The notes under the pieces are model-generated. The model was not told the DNA's origin and made no database searches. It saw only the letters and a program-made list of their open reading frames with translations. Position numbers and translations under genes: made by a program. Positions 9,185-22,259 of a stretch of DNA of 64,000 nt are shown in pieces. This stretch comes from Adiantum capillus-veneris (lineage: Eukaryota > Streptophyta > Polypodiopsida > Polypodiales > Pteridaceae). Position 1 is the first letter of the stretch; each line of letters begins with the position of its first letter. The stretch lies in assembly GCA_014529385.2 (NCBI GenBank), contig CM043950.1:80490343-80554342 (forward strand). Direction: 5' to 3'.

Positions 9185-10385
9185 TCTAAAAATGACAATA
9201 TTTACAACCCGTATACATATTAGGAGGTGTTCAAGTTGACTATACAAGCATTGTAGAAAGGGGGGGAGGGGGGGGGTATGGGTTCTTTGGAGCTGGGGGT
9301 TGGTGTAGTACTATGGGGTCTGTAGATAGAGGGTTTTTTCCATATGGTTGCATGCAGGTGACATCCCCCTCCCCCCTAAGTGAATCCCCCAGGATTTGAA
9401 GAGAGAAAACCTTTATTGGTGGCCTCATAGCCTCGACTAGCACCTCCAGTTAGAACTACAATATCTCCTTCATTAGATGTCCAAAGGAGCTCACTTTTGC
9501 CTCTAAACATCCCCCTAGCTTGAACAACAAAGACATCGTCGTTGATGTGGCAGTTTGAGCTATTTTATGCTATTTTTGGGTCATTTATGACCATTTTTAG
9601 CCCACAAATGCCTTTTTAATATGTAAAAAGCCCAAATGAGCTGGGGAAAATCCCTAAATTCGTGGGAAAATTCTCGTGGGCTCAAATTTTGTATTGAACC
9701 TCCATTTCTCACCGTGAATCTCTTTTGCGGCTATACATGAAACTTGCCTGCATTGGACTTTCGAGGTAAGATGAGCGTGCCACTTCAAAACCCTTGACAT
9801 TTGTACACACTTGACGTTTGTACATTCCTTAACCAATTTAAGCATGTTTTAAAAAGCAGAAAGCATGTCATGATATCACATCCACGGCCTGGTTAGGTAT
9901 GTACATGACAACAGCCGCAACATCCGTTTTTGCATACATCACACTATGAACATTGTAGCGCTTAGTCCCACATAGCAAAAAGCATTAAGAGTAAGGTAGA
10001 TATTAAATTTTCACATTATGCACACACCAGAGCACGATGTCTTTGCACGTGTGCTCATGGTGCGTTACCATATGTGTAAACACTGAGGTTGACTATGAAT
10101 AAATTGTCACTCTTTCAATACTCCTTGGACGCACTATCATCGCATTAACGTCTGTGGAGATTAATAAGATTATAAGATAGGATCTCATGCGGATTGATAG
10201 AGTGAGGACATGGATGACTCCTCGGTAATGGGGGAGGAAATGGCTACTTCAGTCCTCCTCCCATGGGTTGTGGAGATAGAAAGGTAGATATACTTTTGTA
10301 CCCCAAGAGCGGAGGATATGCCAACTATACAACTTAGAGCCAAAGACAGAGGAGCATAACAACTACACTCCTTGAGATGTCATGA

Positions 10386-10523
<138 letters not shown>

Positions 10524-12389
10524 ATAAACATCCTAAAACAATAGCGGGGAAATGGGGAAGCGCGGGGGACATCTAATCAATTGACACACCACCAGACAAC
10601 AAGCTATGCATCATGCACAATGAGGAATATGGTGTACATGAGAAACTTAAGAACTTGGGCTTAGCCATTTATTTATAGAATCTATACATGAGGTAACTCT
10701 CCCCATTAATCGAAGGAGGCACCTTCTGGTGCATGTATGAGCATGATGGTGATATAGTCTGCAAGTGTCGAGCCTTCTAGTCTATATAATGTGAGGATCC
10801 TATCGACAGAGACTGTGGGTGCTAGAATGTCGAGAATGCGTGGTGTGAGAGACACATTGAGAGAGATGGATGGTGTGTAGAGAGAGCCTGTCGATAGATG
10901 GAGTGAGCTAAGAGAGATAGGGCCTAGATGGAGGTCGTGAGCTTCCTTCGTGTGTAGAGACTTCCCCTTATCATAGGTGAACGAGGTGATCAGTGAGTGC
11001 TATTTTCACCTAATCATGCGTATCCATCCTCTAGACATGAGGGGCTAAGCACATGGCTTGGAATCTTGGTGTTATTTGAGAGGATGATGAGTGCTAGATA
11101 CCTCTAGGCAGGGCTTGTGTGACCACTGTCTAAAGAGAGGAGTATATGATGTCTTATTGGATTTAAAATTACAAAGAAATTTGGATGGGGGTTTCACTGC
11201 TAGGGCAAGCTGGACTTGGGGTTATTTACACAAATTACAAACTGTTTGGCAACTCACTAGCCAAAAGGCCACTTGAGGTTGATGAGAAGTGGCTGGGGAT
11301 TGTCGGTTGGTTGTCTGTGCTCGATGCACGCCTTTGGTGCCATTGCTTTGTTTGTGGCATGTTTTAGCCGTCGCCTTTGTCAATTATGGTCGTTGAAACT
11401 TGTTTTTTGTTTTTTGTTTACGTGTGTAAGGGCGTGTAGTGCATGGTGTTCATGTGTGTGTTGTAGGTAAAAGCTTATTGTGAATGTGTATGTATGCATT
11501 GTGTCTGTTTCTTTTAGGTGTTTTTATATTCATGTGTGTGTACATGCATTGAGTGCGTGTAAGATGGCGAGAGTGTGTGCATAGTAAGTGTGTGTGTGTA
11601 TGGCTATGAATGCAAGAGATGTTTTTTTGCTTGGCAGCTTATGAGAGCAAGAGAAAACAAGAGGGTGATGGTGTGTGAACAAGAGTGCATGTGTGTATTG
11701 AGGGTGGTGAGAACAAAAGAGAGAGGGAGAACCTTTACCTGTCAAAATTGAAGGGGAGAGGGAATTTACCTTTGGCGGGCTGATCCGAGAGAGACAAGGC
11801 AAGGGAGAGAGTGAGAGAGTAGGAGGATGGGGGGGGAGAGAGAAATAGTGTGCACGTGTATTAGAGATGAAGAGAGATGCTGCTCTTTGGCTGATCCAAA
11901 CGAGAGTAATGAAATGAAACATAGTATTAACGTCTTCTAGAGGCCAAAATGACCATGAATCTGATACAAGTTTGGATAAAGGAAAGAAACTATACTAAAC
12001 AAGAACACCAATAGAGATGTAAGAGGCGGGTAGCATGAGCTGAGGGGTACATATACAAAAAATGGGTAGGTGTCTCAAAATACACATGGTGGATATGTAT
12101 GTATCAAATCCGGTGATGGCTCACATCGGTCGGTGAATGATTGTGTCGATGTCCTCCATGGTGAGAATCCGCATAGGGAGTCTCCTATGTTGTGCCAATA
12201 TGAATCTGATCCTATGCTGCAACCTCCTCCGGTGCTGGGAGCATCCCCTCATCCTGGGCCTCCTAGATCTCCCTACTCCATCACTTAGAATACCTCTCCT
12301 AGTCCTCTCTGGCTGCTCTCATCTCTGCTCACTCTCTGGATGAAAGAACACTAAGATCTGTCTCTGTGTGCGTCTCCTGGTATGTAGGC

Positions 12390-12390
<1 letters not shown>

Positions 12391-12426
<36 letters not shown>

Positions 12427-12427
12427 A
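12391..12427. repeat. (CT)n microsatellite
   Basis: Interrupted CT dinucleotide tract. Confidence 0.9.
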
Positions 12428-13184
12428 CAGTAACCTTGCTGGATGCTGTTGAATCTCCAGTAGATCATCCATGGAATAATTAACGTACATCAATCCCAAT
12501 TTTTCTCCTGAGATGAACTCGCAAAAGAGGCCAGTTCAGAAAGGAAAGAAAGAAAGCTCAGTCCTAGCCAGGTGAAGAAGAAAGAAGTTCCAGCCCATTT
12601 GATCTGATGTTTCATTACCATTGACAGTCTGTTCCGCCCATAGTACTTTGTGTTGATTGTTGTTTAGTCTGAACAATTTGCATTCAAATCTCTCTCTTCT
12701 TTTATTCAAGAATACTGAAGTCATACATAGCCAATTCTGACGAATCTCTTCTTCTTTGCAGGTATCTCCAATTTGTAAACCAGATGTTCATCGAGCTCAT
12801 CTGAAGACTAGCATTTATGGGTTTATTCAAACTTGTACCGAATCACCTGAAAACTTAAGACTAGCATTATGGGTCGCCATTAAGTTTTCCCCATGACCCC
12901 TTGTGCCCTGCCAAGGAGCTTGTAATGATGCTGATGGGTAAACTTTCAACTTCATCTCTTCGAAGGTGTCTCCTTGGTCGTGTAGCTTTGAACTGCCTCT
13001 TGATTTGTACATTACTACGTGGTTATGAGTACATAGTTCTTGGAAAGGAAAGCAAGACACCAGTCGAAGAGTGAATAGTGGCTCAAGAGGCATGGCTTCT
13101 GCCGTGTCCTTCCTACTTCCGAGTATCATGTAATAATACCTGTGCTAAATTCTATGACATGCTTGAGCAATAATGTTGAAAGAG

Positions 13185-13290
13185 CCAATGGGATCTTAAC
13201 CTAGTGGTTAAGGTGGATGTGTGTGGTGTAAAGACCCAAGTTCGATTCCCAGCGGCACCTTACAAGTTTTGATTGTGTCTAAAAAGAGAA
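13185..13290 (+). repeat. tRNA-derived SINE-like head
   Basis: An A-box-like TTAACCTAGTGGTTAAGG (13196-13213) and a B-box-like AGTTCGATTCCCA (13239-13251) lie about 43 bp apart, the spacing of an internal RNA polymerase III promoter. The sequence cannot fold as a normal tRNA, and the downstream part is A-rich (to about 13290). This is the pattern of plant tRNA-derived SINEs or of a decayed tRNA. No target duplication was identified. Confidence 0.45.
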
Positions 13291-14023
13291 AAAATGGTGA
13301 AAGAAATCAACAAAAATTCTGTGAGGAAGGCAAGTGCCATCATGTGTGCATCAAGTTCCTTGCCTGAACTTGATTGTAAACTTCAATTTTTTTTCGTCAT
13401 TTTAGAACGATGGCAATTGTCTATGGATCTGGCAAAGAAGTTTGGGTTGTTGATGTAGAGTAAAGAAGTTAAGCTTATTTTCTCTATTCTAATCCAGGTT
13501 GATTGTGCTTTCTAACAAACCTTCCTAGAAAAATTGGCTTTTTGCCCAACCTCTCTCACCCTTTAAATTGTCATCTTGCAATCCAATATAGGGCATATAT
13601 TTTTAGTGCTTCATAAATTAAAATTCCCGCAAGTTAAAAGCCTGAACACAATTCTCCCTTAATAGATTCTTGCGCTTATGTTAAGAAAAATAAAAAATAA
13701 AGTACTAACGGTAAGGCTTTGGCTTTCTCAACCTATGAGTTGTGGGCTTAACACCCCTTCTAGAGGGACACCTTGTGTTCACCTGGTGTTCATGTAGCCA
13801 AGGCTAACACTCGAGTGCATCCTCCACCTCCATTGGGTCACCTGAGGATGAAGTTCCTAGTACATGTGCATCGATTAGGTGGCCATGGTGATGCCTACGT
13901 GTGGCTTTTGCCTGCTGGTACGTGGCCCTTGTTCGGCCATGTTTCATGGTTAATATTTGCAAGGGATAAGCTTCTCCCCTTGTGCGCCCTCGTGTTGTTA
14001 AATAAAGTAAAAAGTAACAAAAC
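13291..14023. other. non-coding interval
   Basis: AT-rich. Short ORFs on both strands near 13773-14058 overlap each other and resemble nothing I recognise. Confidence 0.4.
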
Positions 14024-14312
14024 GGTAGTTCTTGGATCATAGCATTTTTTCCAATCATACATTTCCTCCGATCAAGCTCTTCCTTTTTAAAGTACTTTGA
14101 ACCTTTCTAACACCATCTGATTCATAGCATACATGGATCAGATGCTTTTCCTCTGATCAAGCTCTTCCTTCTTAAAGTACTTTGAACCTTTCAAAAAACA
14201 GTAGTTCTTGGATCAATTAGCATTTTTTTTCAATCATACATTTCCTCCGAGCAAGCCCTTCCTTTTTAAAGTACTTTGAACCTTTCAAACACCATCTGAT
14301 CCATACAAATTT
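14024..14312. repeat. three-copy degenerate tandem repeat
   Basis: Copies at about 14024-14135, 14140-14198 (shorter) and 14200-14312 share 'tagttcttggatca', a T-run, 'caatcatacatttcctcc', 'tttaaagtactttgaacc' and 'caccatctgat'. The central copy lacks the first half. This looks like local duplication rather than a transposon. Confidence 0.75.
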
Positions 14313-16339
14313 TTTTCTATGCAGTTTTAGATTTTTTCCTAGGGAATCTTGTAAGGGTTGGATCGATTTGGCAACATAATACCTAAATCAATCAGCCCTA
14401 GGTTCCCATACTCTTAATTAGCAGCAAAAACCATGAGGGTGTGGAAAATATAGTGAAGGAGAGCGATGTGTGCTCAAAGCAACAGAAAGGATAGAATGCC
14501 CATTTGTGTATGAAGCAATTTGTGTGGTCATGGGTTATAAATTTGGGCGAAGACGAGCAGTCCCATTTGAGGATGAAAAATCATCAAGCAATAAAATGGG
14601 GGCAATAGAAGCACCAGAACGTGCCATTCAGTGACGCTTATACATTGTGACCACATGTAAAGTATATCAACCTAAATGCTAGTAAACTCCATGTACTTGA
14701 GTCACTCAATGTAAACTTGTTGTGAACACAATGTAACCTCTTGGGATGGATTTCATCATATATATTGCATTTTGTACATGTGACGGAGACGTGCAATTAT
14801 TTCATGCTTAGCTGACGTGTTTCCAATGGGAAATTTGTGACTTCACGATCTCGAGGTGCTCTCTACCCCTCTCATCTAGAGAGCTATGAGAGCATCACTT
14901 TGCACACTTTTGTTACCATGTGGCACATGGGCAATATAGTCTTTGCAAATAAAAATGTGGCACAATATCTTGGAAAGTAACCTTCAACGTCTCTGCAAGA
15001 GAACTTGTGCATTTTTGTCTCATTTAGTATGACATCAATGCTACGAAAAATTGTATGAGACATTATTGCTAGATCCATGGCAAAGTCATACCACACTTGG
15101 AAGCAAAGGTCATGAGGCCAAATAGGAAAGCTCTCATCATCCCCCAAAGAGAATAAGTTCAAGGATATGGATTGCATTTGAATGTTTCTTGCAAGAAATC
15201 CTTTTGTACAAGGCTTGCAAGAGCAATGCAAGTTGTAGCCACCATTTCTCCATACAATAATTTGATCACATGGACCGTATCCAACCATCGTGTTGCAACA
15301 AAATCCTCCTATAGAATCTTGCAAGAATAACGCAAGTTGTAGCCACCATGTAACCATTGGTGTAGGGAAGGGCTTTCTTGCTGCAATGATAGCATTCAAT
15401 ATCTTTTTTATTGTGCAATTGATTGATTAATTGCTTGCTTCTCTCATGGTACTCCCCCTAGATTTCTTCCCATCTTTATCAAGAATGAGTGCAACACTTT
15501 ACTTGATCGATGGCTTATTATTTGATATCTTCTAAAATCAACTTGCCAATCATGTCATCAAACTTCAACTACTACCAATTGATGAATTGCTAGTCCCACT
15601 ACAAAGTGTGTTTCATGACAAAGGTAATGAGCATAATATAGATATAGCCTTCCCTCTTCAGTTTAGCTTTTGAGCCAAAAACTGAACTCAATGTCAACAA
15701 AGGTATCACCACTTTTGTTTTTGAGGAAGGAAATGATTTTCCAAGGGGGAGGTAATGTCAAGCTTAGGGTAAGATGGGCCCACGGCCAAGGGCCATGACA
15801 CACATGCGGTACAAGGGGCCTATACTTAGTAGGCCAAGGGCCTATATTAGGCATGGCTGGATGAAGACTTGCATGTGCTAATCCCCTGTCTCTCATATAG
15901 TAGCATTGCTCTATGCTCATGTTAAGTTGCTATTGATTGAAATTTTAATTTTTTATTGAGTGTGTCATAAAATATAATATCTAACTTTACCAAATCATTT
16001 TTTCATATTAAACTGATCATTCAATATGGAAAGATAAAAGGGAAAGGATATAGATATGTGTTTCTAAACCTATCTCAACACACAGGGGACCAAAAGGAGA
16101 AATGGTTGCATCTCAATAGGGGTCCAAAAGGAGACGGTCTACTAAAGAGCAATGTGCAATAAGTGCTTTTAGATTTACCTCAACAAGGGACCAAGAGGAG
16201 AGATGGTTACATCTCAATAGGGGTCCAAAAGGAGGTAGTCTATCAAATAGCAACGTGCATCTAATGGAGCTTAAAAGACCTTAGGTTTAGCTTCATTAAA
16301 AACCTCCAAATGTTAGTTTTAAAAATTCCTTTGACCTTA
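14313..16339. other. non-coding interval with one unexplained ORF
   Basis: The only notable item is a 171-codon minus-strand ORF at 14884-15399 without recognisable domains; its N-terminal half contains a short internal duplication. The flanks are AT-rich and show no splice or promoter structure. Near 16080-16240 a ~110-bp segment beginning 'caacacacaggggaccaaaaggag' is repeated once with changes. Confidence 0.35.
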
Positions 16340-16391
16340 GGCAAGCTAGGGCTGACCTTGAGGGGGGTATACTCTTCCACACCACACCCCC

Positions 16392-16424
<33 letters not shown>

Positions 16425-16585
16425 ATTATGTGAAGTGCAAAGTGCAAGAGCTCCATCTCCTTCTCCAAGCTTGTGGAGAAGTTGAGAGCCTACACCAAAA
16501 ATCTTGGCTATGGAATGCAAATCCAACCAAGAGCCATGCTTCAATGCTTAAGCTTGCCATCTTCTTCATCTTCATTACTATGCTA
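16340..16585 (-). repeat. dispersed repeat R1, copy a
   Basis: The reverse complement of this segment matches 29085-29330 over about 200 bp (shared 'aagcattgaagcatggctc', 'ggttggatttgcattccata', 'gctctcaacttctc', 'gagctcttgcactttgcac'). Both copies run into a TG microsatellite, here followed by a homopolymer C tract. The family is unknown. Confidence 0.75.
16387..16422. repeat. (C)22 homopolymer followed by (AC)n
   Basis: An uninterrupted run of about 22 C then about 7 AC units. Homopolymer length should be treated as uncertain. Confidence 0.85.
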
Positions 16586-17564
16586 ATATGTAAATTATTT
16601 TATTGTGAATTGATGGTTTATGTATTTCAAATATCCAGATTAAATGTATATTCAATGTTTGTTATGTATGTCAAATACTTGCCTAGACAATGTATGTTAT
16701 GTATTCAAATACTTGTTATGTATGTCAAATACTTGCCTACACAATGAACATCAAGTATCAAAGCATACATTGTTTATAAAGCATTTGTTTGCTGATTTAT
16801 GTGAAGATCTAATTCTTCAATTGCAATATGGTTTTATTCAAAGATAGAAAGTGTGAGTATCTTGGTTAGAACTATGGTTTTGTTTTTCGTTTGGATGATG
16901 TATAGAATTAAAATGGATATCTTGAAATTTTTTAAATAAAGGAAAGCTAGGACTAGTATAGATTTTTAGCTTGTCTTATAGCAATTATAATATTTTATCA
17001 AGGTTTATTACAAAGTAATGGTTGTATAATGTATGAGAATTGTAAGTTTATAAATTGGCTTGTATATTTTCAAGACAAGCAAATGCAATGAAGTGAAAAG
17101 CTTAAACATATTAATGAACTTTGTGGATGTGTTTGTACTTTTAAAAAGGTTCCTTCTTAAGTTTTGACCTTGATTAGTTTCTTGAGGATGTTTTTCTAAC
17201 ATATAAAGATATGCCACCCTTTTAATTCTTTTAAAACTTCTAGCATCCACTACTTTTGAGGATTCTGTTAGACAACCAAATTTGCATAAGTAGCTATTAA
17301 GAACATTGAGAAAAGTAAATGTGTTATTGCATTTAATAATATACAAAAGAATTTTTTGTGATCATGTGACTTTAAATTCAAGAAAAACATGAAATTGAAG
17401 ACTTGAAAATCTACCTATTGTTTAAAACGAGCACCTACAAAGCTATTATTGATTCTCTTTTCAATGCTCTCCTTTGCACTTAAAAAACTATTTTTAGTAT
17501 TATTAGTACCCTTCCCTTTCCATAAGTACGTAAATTATAGTTCAATTCCATTTATAGTATACAC
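16586..17564. other. non-coding AT-rich interval
   Basis: Contains a short local repeat of 'gttatgtatgtcaaatacttgcctaca' type near 16660-16745 (three degenerate copies). Nothing else was seen. Confidence 0.4.
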
Positions 17565-18760
17565 TTGCAAAGGACCCTATGGTCTTGAGGCCATAAGGGT
17601 AGCATAGTTTAGCTTTTTATGTAGTCTTTAAGATGTGTATTAATAGCACTACATGCTTTTAGCTTATTTGGGTGTCTTCTGTGATGGTCCAAGTGAAACT
17701 TAAGAAGCAAAGAGAAATAGGATCTATGTAAGGGTACCCTATTGCCCTTGGCCATAGAGTCTCAATATAGATTGCCTACAAATATAGTTTGGCGACCAAT
17801 GGCCTTGAGTCCATTGAGTACTCTTTGCTTGTAGTACATTAGGATGTTAAAGGGTACCTTTGTCACCCTATGGCCTTAGGGAAATAAAGCTCCAACAAAC
17901 CCTTATGTTATTATGAACTCTTATGGCCCTTGGTCCTTAGGGTTCTAATATACCAATATATAAAAATAAGGCTAGAATAACTTAGGCTCAAAACAAAGCA
18001 TGGTATGGTCATAGAAATCATATAGAGGGTACCCTGTATGGTTCCACAACCAAAGAGTGTCAACGTGGATGCTCTAGAAGAACACTTAGTTTGTCATTAT
18101 CCTTGGGTCCATTGGATACTTTTCATATGTATTATATTATTCTCTTTATGGACACCTTGGCCACCCTATGGTCTTAGGGAAATAAGGCTGCAACAAACAT
18201 AGAAGGCATCCTTTGTCCTTAGGATCTACATACTTCTAAGAAAATAGAGAAAGGAGTTGTTTCACTAAAATATGTCATATGGTCCAAAGGCTATAGATGA
18301 GTTATTTTCGTGTATAAAGTACTCCATAAATGCTATGTGGCCTTAGTGCCATATAGTGGTACATACAAAAACCACCCCATGGCCTTAGGGCCATAGGGTG
18401 CTACATGCACAAAGTACCCTACAGTGTTGAGGTTATAGAGTTCTCTCTTTTCTATACCTAAAAAAGCTACCCTATAATCCTCCGGTTTTACAGTACTACA
18501 TGTATGTCCTATGTATGTAGGACCATAGGGTGACACATTTAACAAGTACTCGAATACAATTCCAAGATTATAGAGTTCTCTGTATATTATAAATACAAAA
18601 CATCTTATCCCTATGGTCCTAAATAGTCATAGACATATTTTAGGCTCTTATAGATTCTTAAAGATACCAACACAGATCCATAGGATGAAATATGGTTTTC
18701 TAGGGCACCTATATGGTCTGCATAGCAGCCCTACGGCCTAGGGCCACTGGTAACTTGGTT
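17565..18760. repeat. degenerate interspersed array with palindromic core
   Basis: About 15 or more variants of a core like CCTATGGCC-TTA-GGGCCATAGGG recur every 50-110 bp. Examples: 17576-17600, 17858-17885, 18165-18190, 18340-18365, 18376-18405, 18410-18440, 18505-18535 and 18730-18750. Many cores are self-complementary and are followed by 'gtgctaca' or 'gagttctc'. The best core is at 18376-18405. The spacers between cores are not alike, so this is not a simple minisatellite. Confidence 0.7.
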
Positions 18761-19242
18761 TTTCTTTGTTGAATTGTTGTGGTTGAGTGTTTTGAGACTT
18801 AACTCTCCACTACGTCATCGGTTTTACAGTTTGCGGAGAAGATAAGTGCTTCTTTTTCCTCCAAATCCATCTTATGTTAGGTTCACTGCTTGAAGATACT
18901 CTTCTTTGTGTTTTGAACCTTCTTTGGTACAATAGATGATGTGTTGAATACCCAATTTTGAAACGACTTGTCCTCCAAAATGTGTTACAAGATGAATCAT
19001 GATCCATGTACCTTAGGGCCAAAGCTAGCATGTAACCTCATGATTTAGTGCATGTAGTTGTCCTAGATGCACTGGTAAAGTTTAGACTAATTTTGATCAA
19101 GTTATGCTCATTTTTCATTTTATGGTCAAGTTTGTATTTTTCATTTTTCATTTTATAGTCAAGTTTATATTTTTTAAAACTTTTTTTGAATTTTTTTTGA
19201 CTAAATTCAGAAGCTAACCAATTGGTTTTTGGACACCAAAAT
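18761..19242. other. non-coding interval
   Basis: AT-rich with a repeated 'aagtttatatttttcattttt' motif near 19125-19180. No gene was recognised. Confidence 0.4.
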
Positions 19243-20110
19243 GCCTCACAGAAGACCATAGAAGCCTTGGGAGGCTACACCTCCTGAATTCATTGACATC
19301 GCATCAAACGAGAAAGCTCACATCTTTGAAAAAGTGATGGGAAAGATTTTGTCTAACCTATTGATCGACAAGTTCCAAGCTGCGGATGGAGACAAAGTAA
19401 AGACACCGATATTTCCTAAAGAGCTATGGACACTACACTAGCAAAGAGAGGTTTTGAAGTGAAAATCAAGATCATTTCTTATGAACTTGTAAGACAAAAT
19501 GATGCTAGAAGTATGGATACTAACAGGATGTTTTTGATGCATGTAAACCGATTGAGCTTGAAATATTAAACATAATAAAAGACCTCTACTAGAGGATAAT
19601 TTTAGATCTTCATATTTTTAGACATGAGAAGCCATATTATGCAGGAGGGCAATAAGAGATCACCTTTGCTTCAATTGTTTTGAGCCTGACCATGTGCCTC
19701 GAGATTGTCTGTTTAATGATCCAGACAATTATGAACTTGATGGACAAAATGATGCTAGAAGCATGGATACTAACAGGAACCTTGGAGATTCATAGTCTAG
19801 ACCTAATACAAACCAAGAACCATCACAAAACCAAGGGAATTTCAGACATGGGAATCCAATCTTTACAAGAAATGGACAATCCAATAGACCAGCTCGTTCA
19901 AGAGGGAATCAAGAGCCTTAAGGAGGAACCCAACCCAAAAGAACTCAGAATGCTCAAGGTGGAGGAAATCCATCAAACGTTCGTGTCCATGCAGCTACTG
20001 TAGATGAAGGAGAAAATGAAGAACTTTCTGGGCCTTTTGACCTTGCTAATGCTCCAACGTTCTCTGATATTGTGGCAACTGAAGTGTCTCTAGGACAAGA
20101 TAAAAATTGA
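19243..20110 (+). pseudogene. decayed retrotransposon gag with zinc knuckle
   Basis: Three-frame reading on the plus strand gives a broken gag. An N-terminal part begins at an ATG at 19243 with a stop six codons later. A perfect CX2CX4HX4C knuckle, CFNCFEPDHVPRDC, lies at about 19655-19700, followed by Asn/Gln/Arg-rich sequence typical of nucleocapsid tails and ending at 20110. Several stops and shifts interrupt it. The clade (copia or gypsy) cannot be decided. A ~36-bp segment, 'gacaaaatgatgctagaag...', occurs at both 19493 and 19741, suggesting an internal duplication. Confidence 0.65.
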
Positions 20111-20319
20111 ATAATGGCATAGTCGGGTTAGATTACATTTATAGAAGGTTTTACACTTACTTATTAATCATGTCAAGGTGAGGACACCTCGAATTTTGTA
20201 AGTGCAGAAGAATGTAAGATCCCCAAATTTTAGGTCTTTTTTAAAAATAAGAAAAATAGATTCCAATGTTCGTTTTGCCATATTTTGAATTAGGAATGCT
20301 TGCTTGACAATATTATAAG

Positions 20320-21045
20320 GTTCTAAAGTGAAAAGCATTTGTAAAAGTATGCTTTTCGAGCGATCTTCACGTTATTTTTTACTTTTCATGATTTTTAGTG
20401 TTTTTAGTGAGAAACGAATCTGCTTTCTTATTCCAGTGGACAAGGGGAACCCGTGGTTCAATTTTTTCTTTGGAAAAATTACCAAAATACCCCTCTTATT
20501 TGTGGAAATTCCCAAAATACCCCTCAAATCTCAAAAATTTCCAAAATATCCTTTTATCTATTTTGGTAGATTATTCAAGCTTATCAGTTCTTTATTCTTT
20601 TCTGACAATCAAGATCCATTTTTGAGTGCTTAGCATGTAATTTGTCACAAATTACCTTGTAAAAAAGGGCAATTTTATCTAAAAATAATGAAGCAATTCA
20701 TCTCCAAAGCCTACATAACCTACTCAAATTCTAGTTTTAGTATCTTATATTGATAAACAATCGGTCTTCTTATGAAAGGTACAAATTTTTTTATCTTTGA
20801 AAAAATTTAATCTCACAACCAAGGGTATTTTGAGAATTTTGGAAAATTTGAGGGGCATTTTGGGATTATGACAAAATATCGGGGGTATTTTGGGAATCTT
20901 TGAGATTTGAGGGCTAGTTTGGGAATTTCCACAAATTAGAGGGGTATTTTGATAATTTTCCTTTTTTTTAATGCTATTTTTAGCTTTTTGTGCTTTTCGG
21001 CGTTTTTGAAAAGCAACGTGTTTTTTAGGAGGAACTAAACATAGA
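20320..21045. mobile_element. inverted-repeat (MITE-like/foldback) element
   Basis: An arm at 20472-20550 (accaaaatacccctc..., ggaaattcccaaaatac...) is the reverse complement of 20880-20962 at roughly 85-90% identity, with a ~330-bp loop. Looser pairing extends outward (gaaaagca / tgcttttc motifs near 20330 and 21010). The right border carries 'gtttagttcctcc' (minus), a terminus style seen in plant MITEs. No ORF. No clear target duplication was found, so the borders are approximate. Confidence 0.5.
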
Positions 21046-22259
21046 ATTATTATTTTTAGTCTCCGTCGGGTTTAAAAATGACCACCCGGAGAAAAAACGA
21101 GATTAAACGGAATGTTTAGGGAAATTATTTTTTTATAAAAATCAATATCGTAAATATGCGAGGGCAGTACTAAAAAGTCAAGATTATGCTGGGGCATCAT
21201 GGTGCGGCATAGTCTAGTCACGGTTTAATGAGTTGCAGGAATACTAGCGTGTTAGTCAATTTCTATTGTAAAAATTGAATGGTAAGTGGGAGACTTGACT
21301 GTCAAAAGTTGTGTAATGTTTTTAGAAAAGACCAAAGTCTTTTCAGTTTGCAGCTAATCTAGGCTGAGAGGGGACACCAGTAGCTTGCCTTGGGCATCAC
21401 TTTGGCTTGATGCAGTGCTTATAAATTGGTAGGGAGTACTCAGTTTTCAGTGCCGTTAGCTGCATCTACTACTGCAAGGCAATACATACCTATTATACGG
21501 AGTGGTGCAATCCCTTTATCACCATGTCCATAAGCTATTCACTCTCGATTATTACGGGAAGAAGAAGAAGAAGAAGAATACTCGAACAATTAAAACTTTG
21601 GAGAGTCGTGCTCATTGTGACGAAGCCCTTGATCCATAAAAGGACCAAAGTTGGTTTTAGAAGATGAGCATATTTAAATAACAAGTAGATAGTTAAGGGT
21701 CGATGCACTGTACTAGTGTACTGAGTATATAAAGATCCTTGAAGTCTTGCATTTTTCACCATCATAGATTTGAATTGATATACATTGTCAGTGCACAATA
21801 TGAGAGCTATATATAAATTGGATGCATAAGGGGACTACAATCCTCGATTGGGTAGAAGTAGTCCTCAATTGTGTAATTGTTTTGAATATTTCATTGCCTT
21901 GGTTTATGCATTGGTTTATATAGGGAGTGCATTATGAATAATGAAATATTGTTAGTGCTGCGTGAGATGGCCAATCATAGACATTATTGCTTTCGTGTGT
22001 GTTTTGTAAATAATTATCATCCAATGTAAGAGTTGATTACTCTTTGTAGCATGTGAAAATAGATGTTTCTTATTCTTTTCAAATCGCAGAGGATGTATAG
22101 ATAATCATTATATTTATAATTGCATTGACAGTTTCATAAAGTTTCCATATGCACAATTGCATGGAGAGAGTGCATTGCAATAAATGTAAATGTTAGCTCA
22201 CAACATATGTGGTCTATATATAGATTGACTAGAGTACATTGTAGATCTCATATTGTATT
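21046..22259. other. non-coding interval
   Basis: AT-rich. A (GAA)n tract is at 21559-21578. No homology was recognised. The end near 22250 may contain the lost N terminus of the hAT transposase described next. Confidence 0.4.

Noticed and set aside
11530-11922. 130-codon minus-strand ORF rich in Ser/Pro/His
   Set aside because: Low-complexity GA/TG-rich DNA; composition explains the open frame.
12827-13129. 100-codon minus-strand ORF near a 'tttgcag|gt' splice-like site
   Set aside because: No homology recognised; a single weak splice-like motif does not support an exon.
14884-15399. 171-codon minus-strand ORF in AT-rich DNA
   Set aside because: No recognisable domain, a short internal nucleotide duplication explains part of it, and there is no promoter or splice context. 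Could be chance; a protein search would settle it.
17565-18760. CRISPR-like array
   Set aside because: Repeats are degenerate, spacing is irregular and the genome is clearly eukaryotic.
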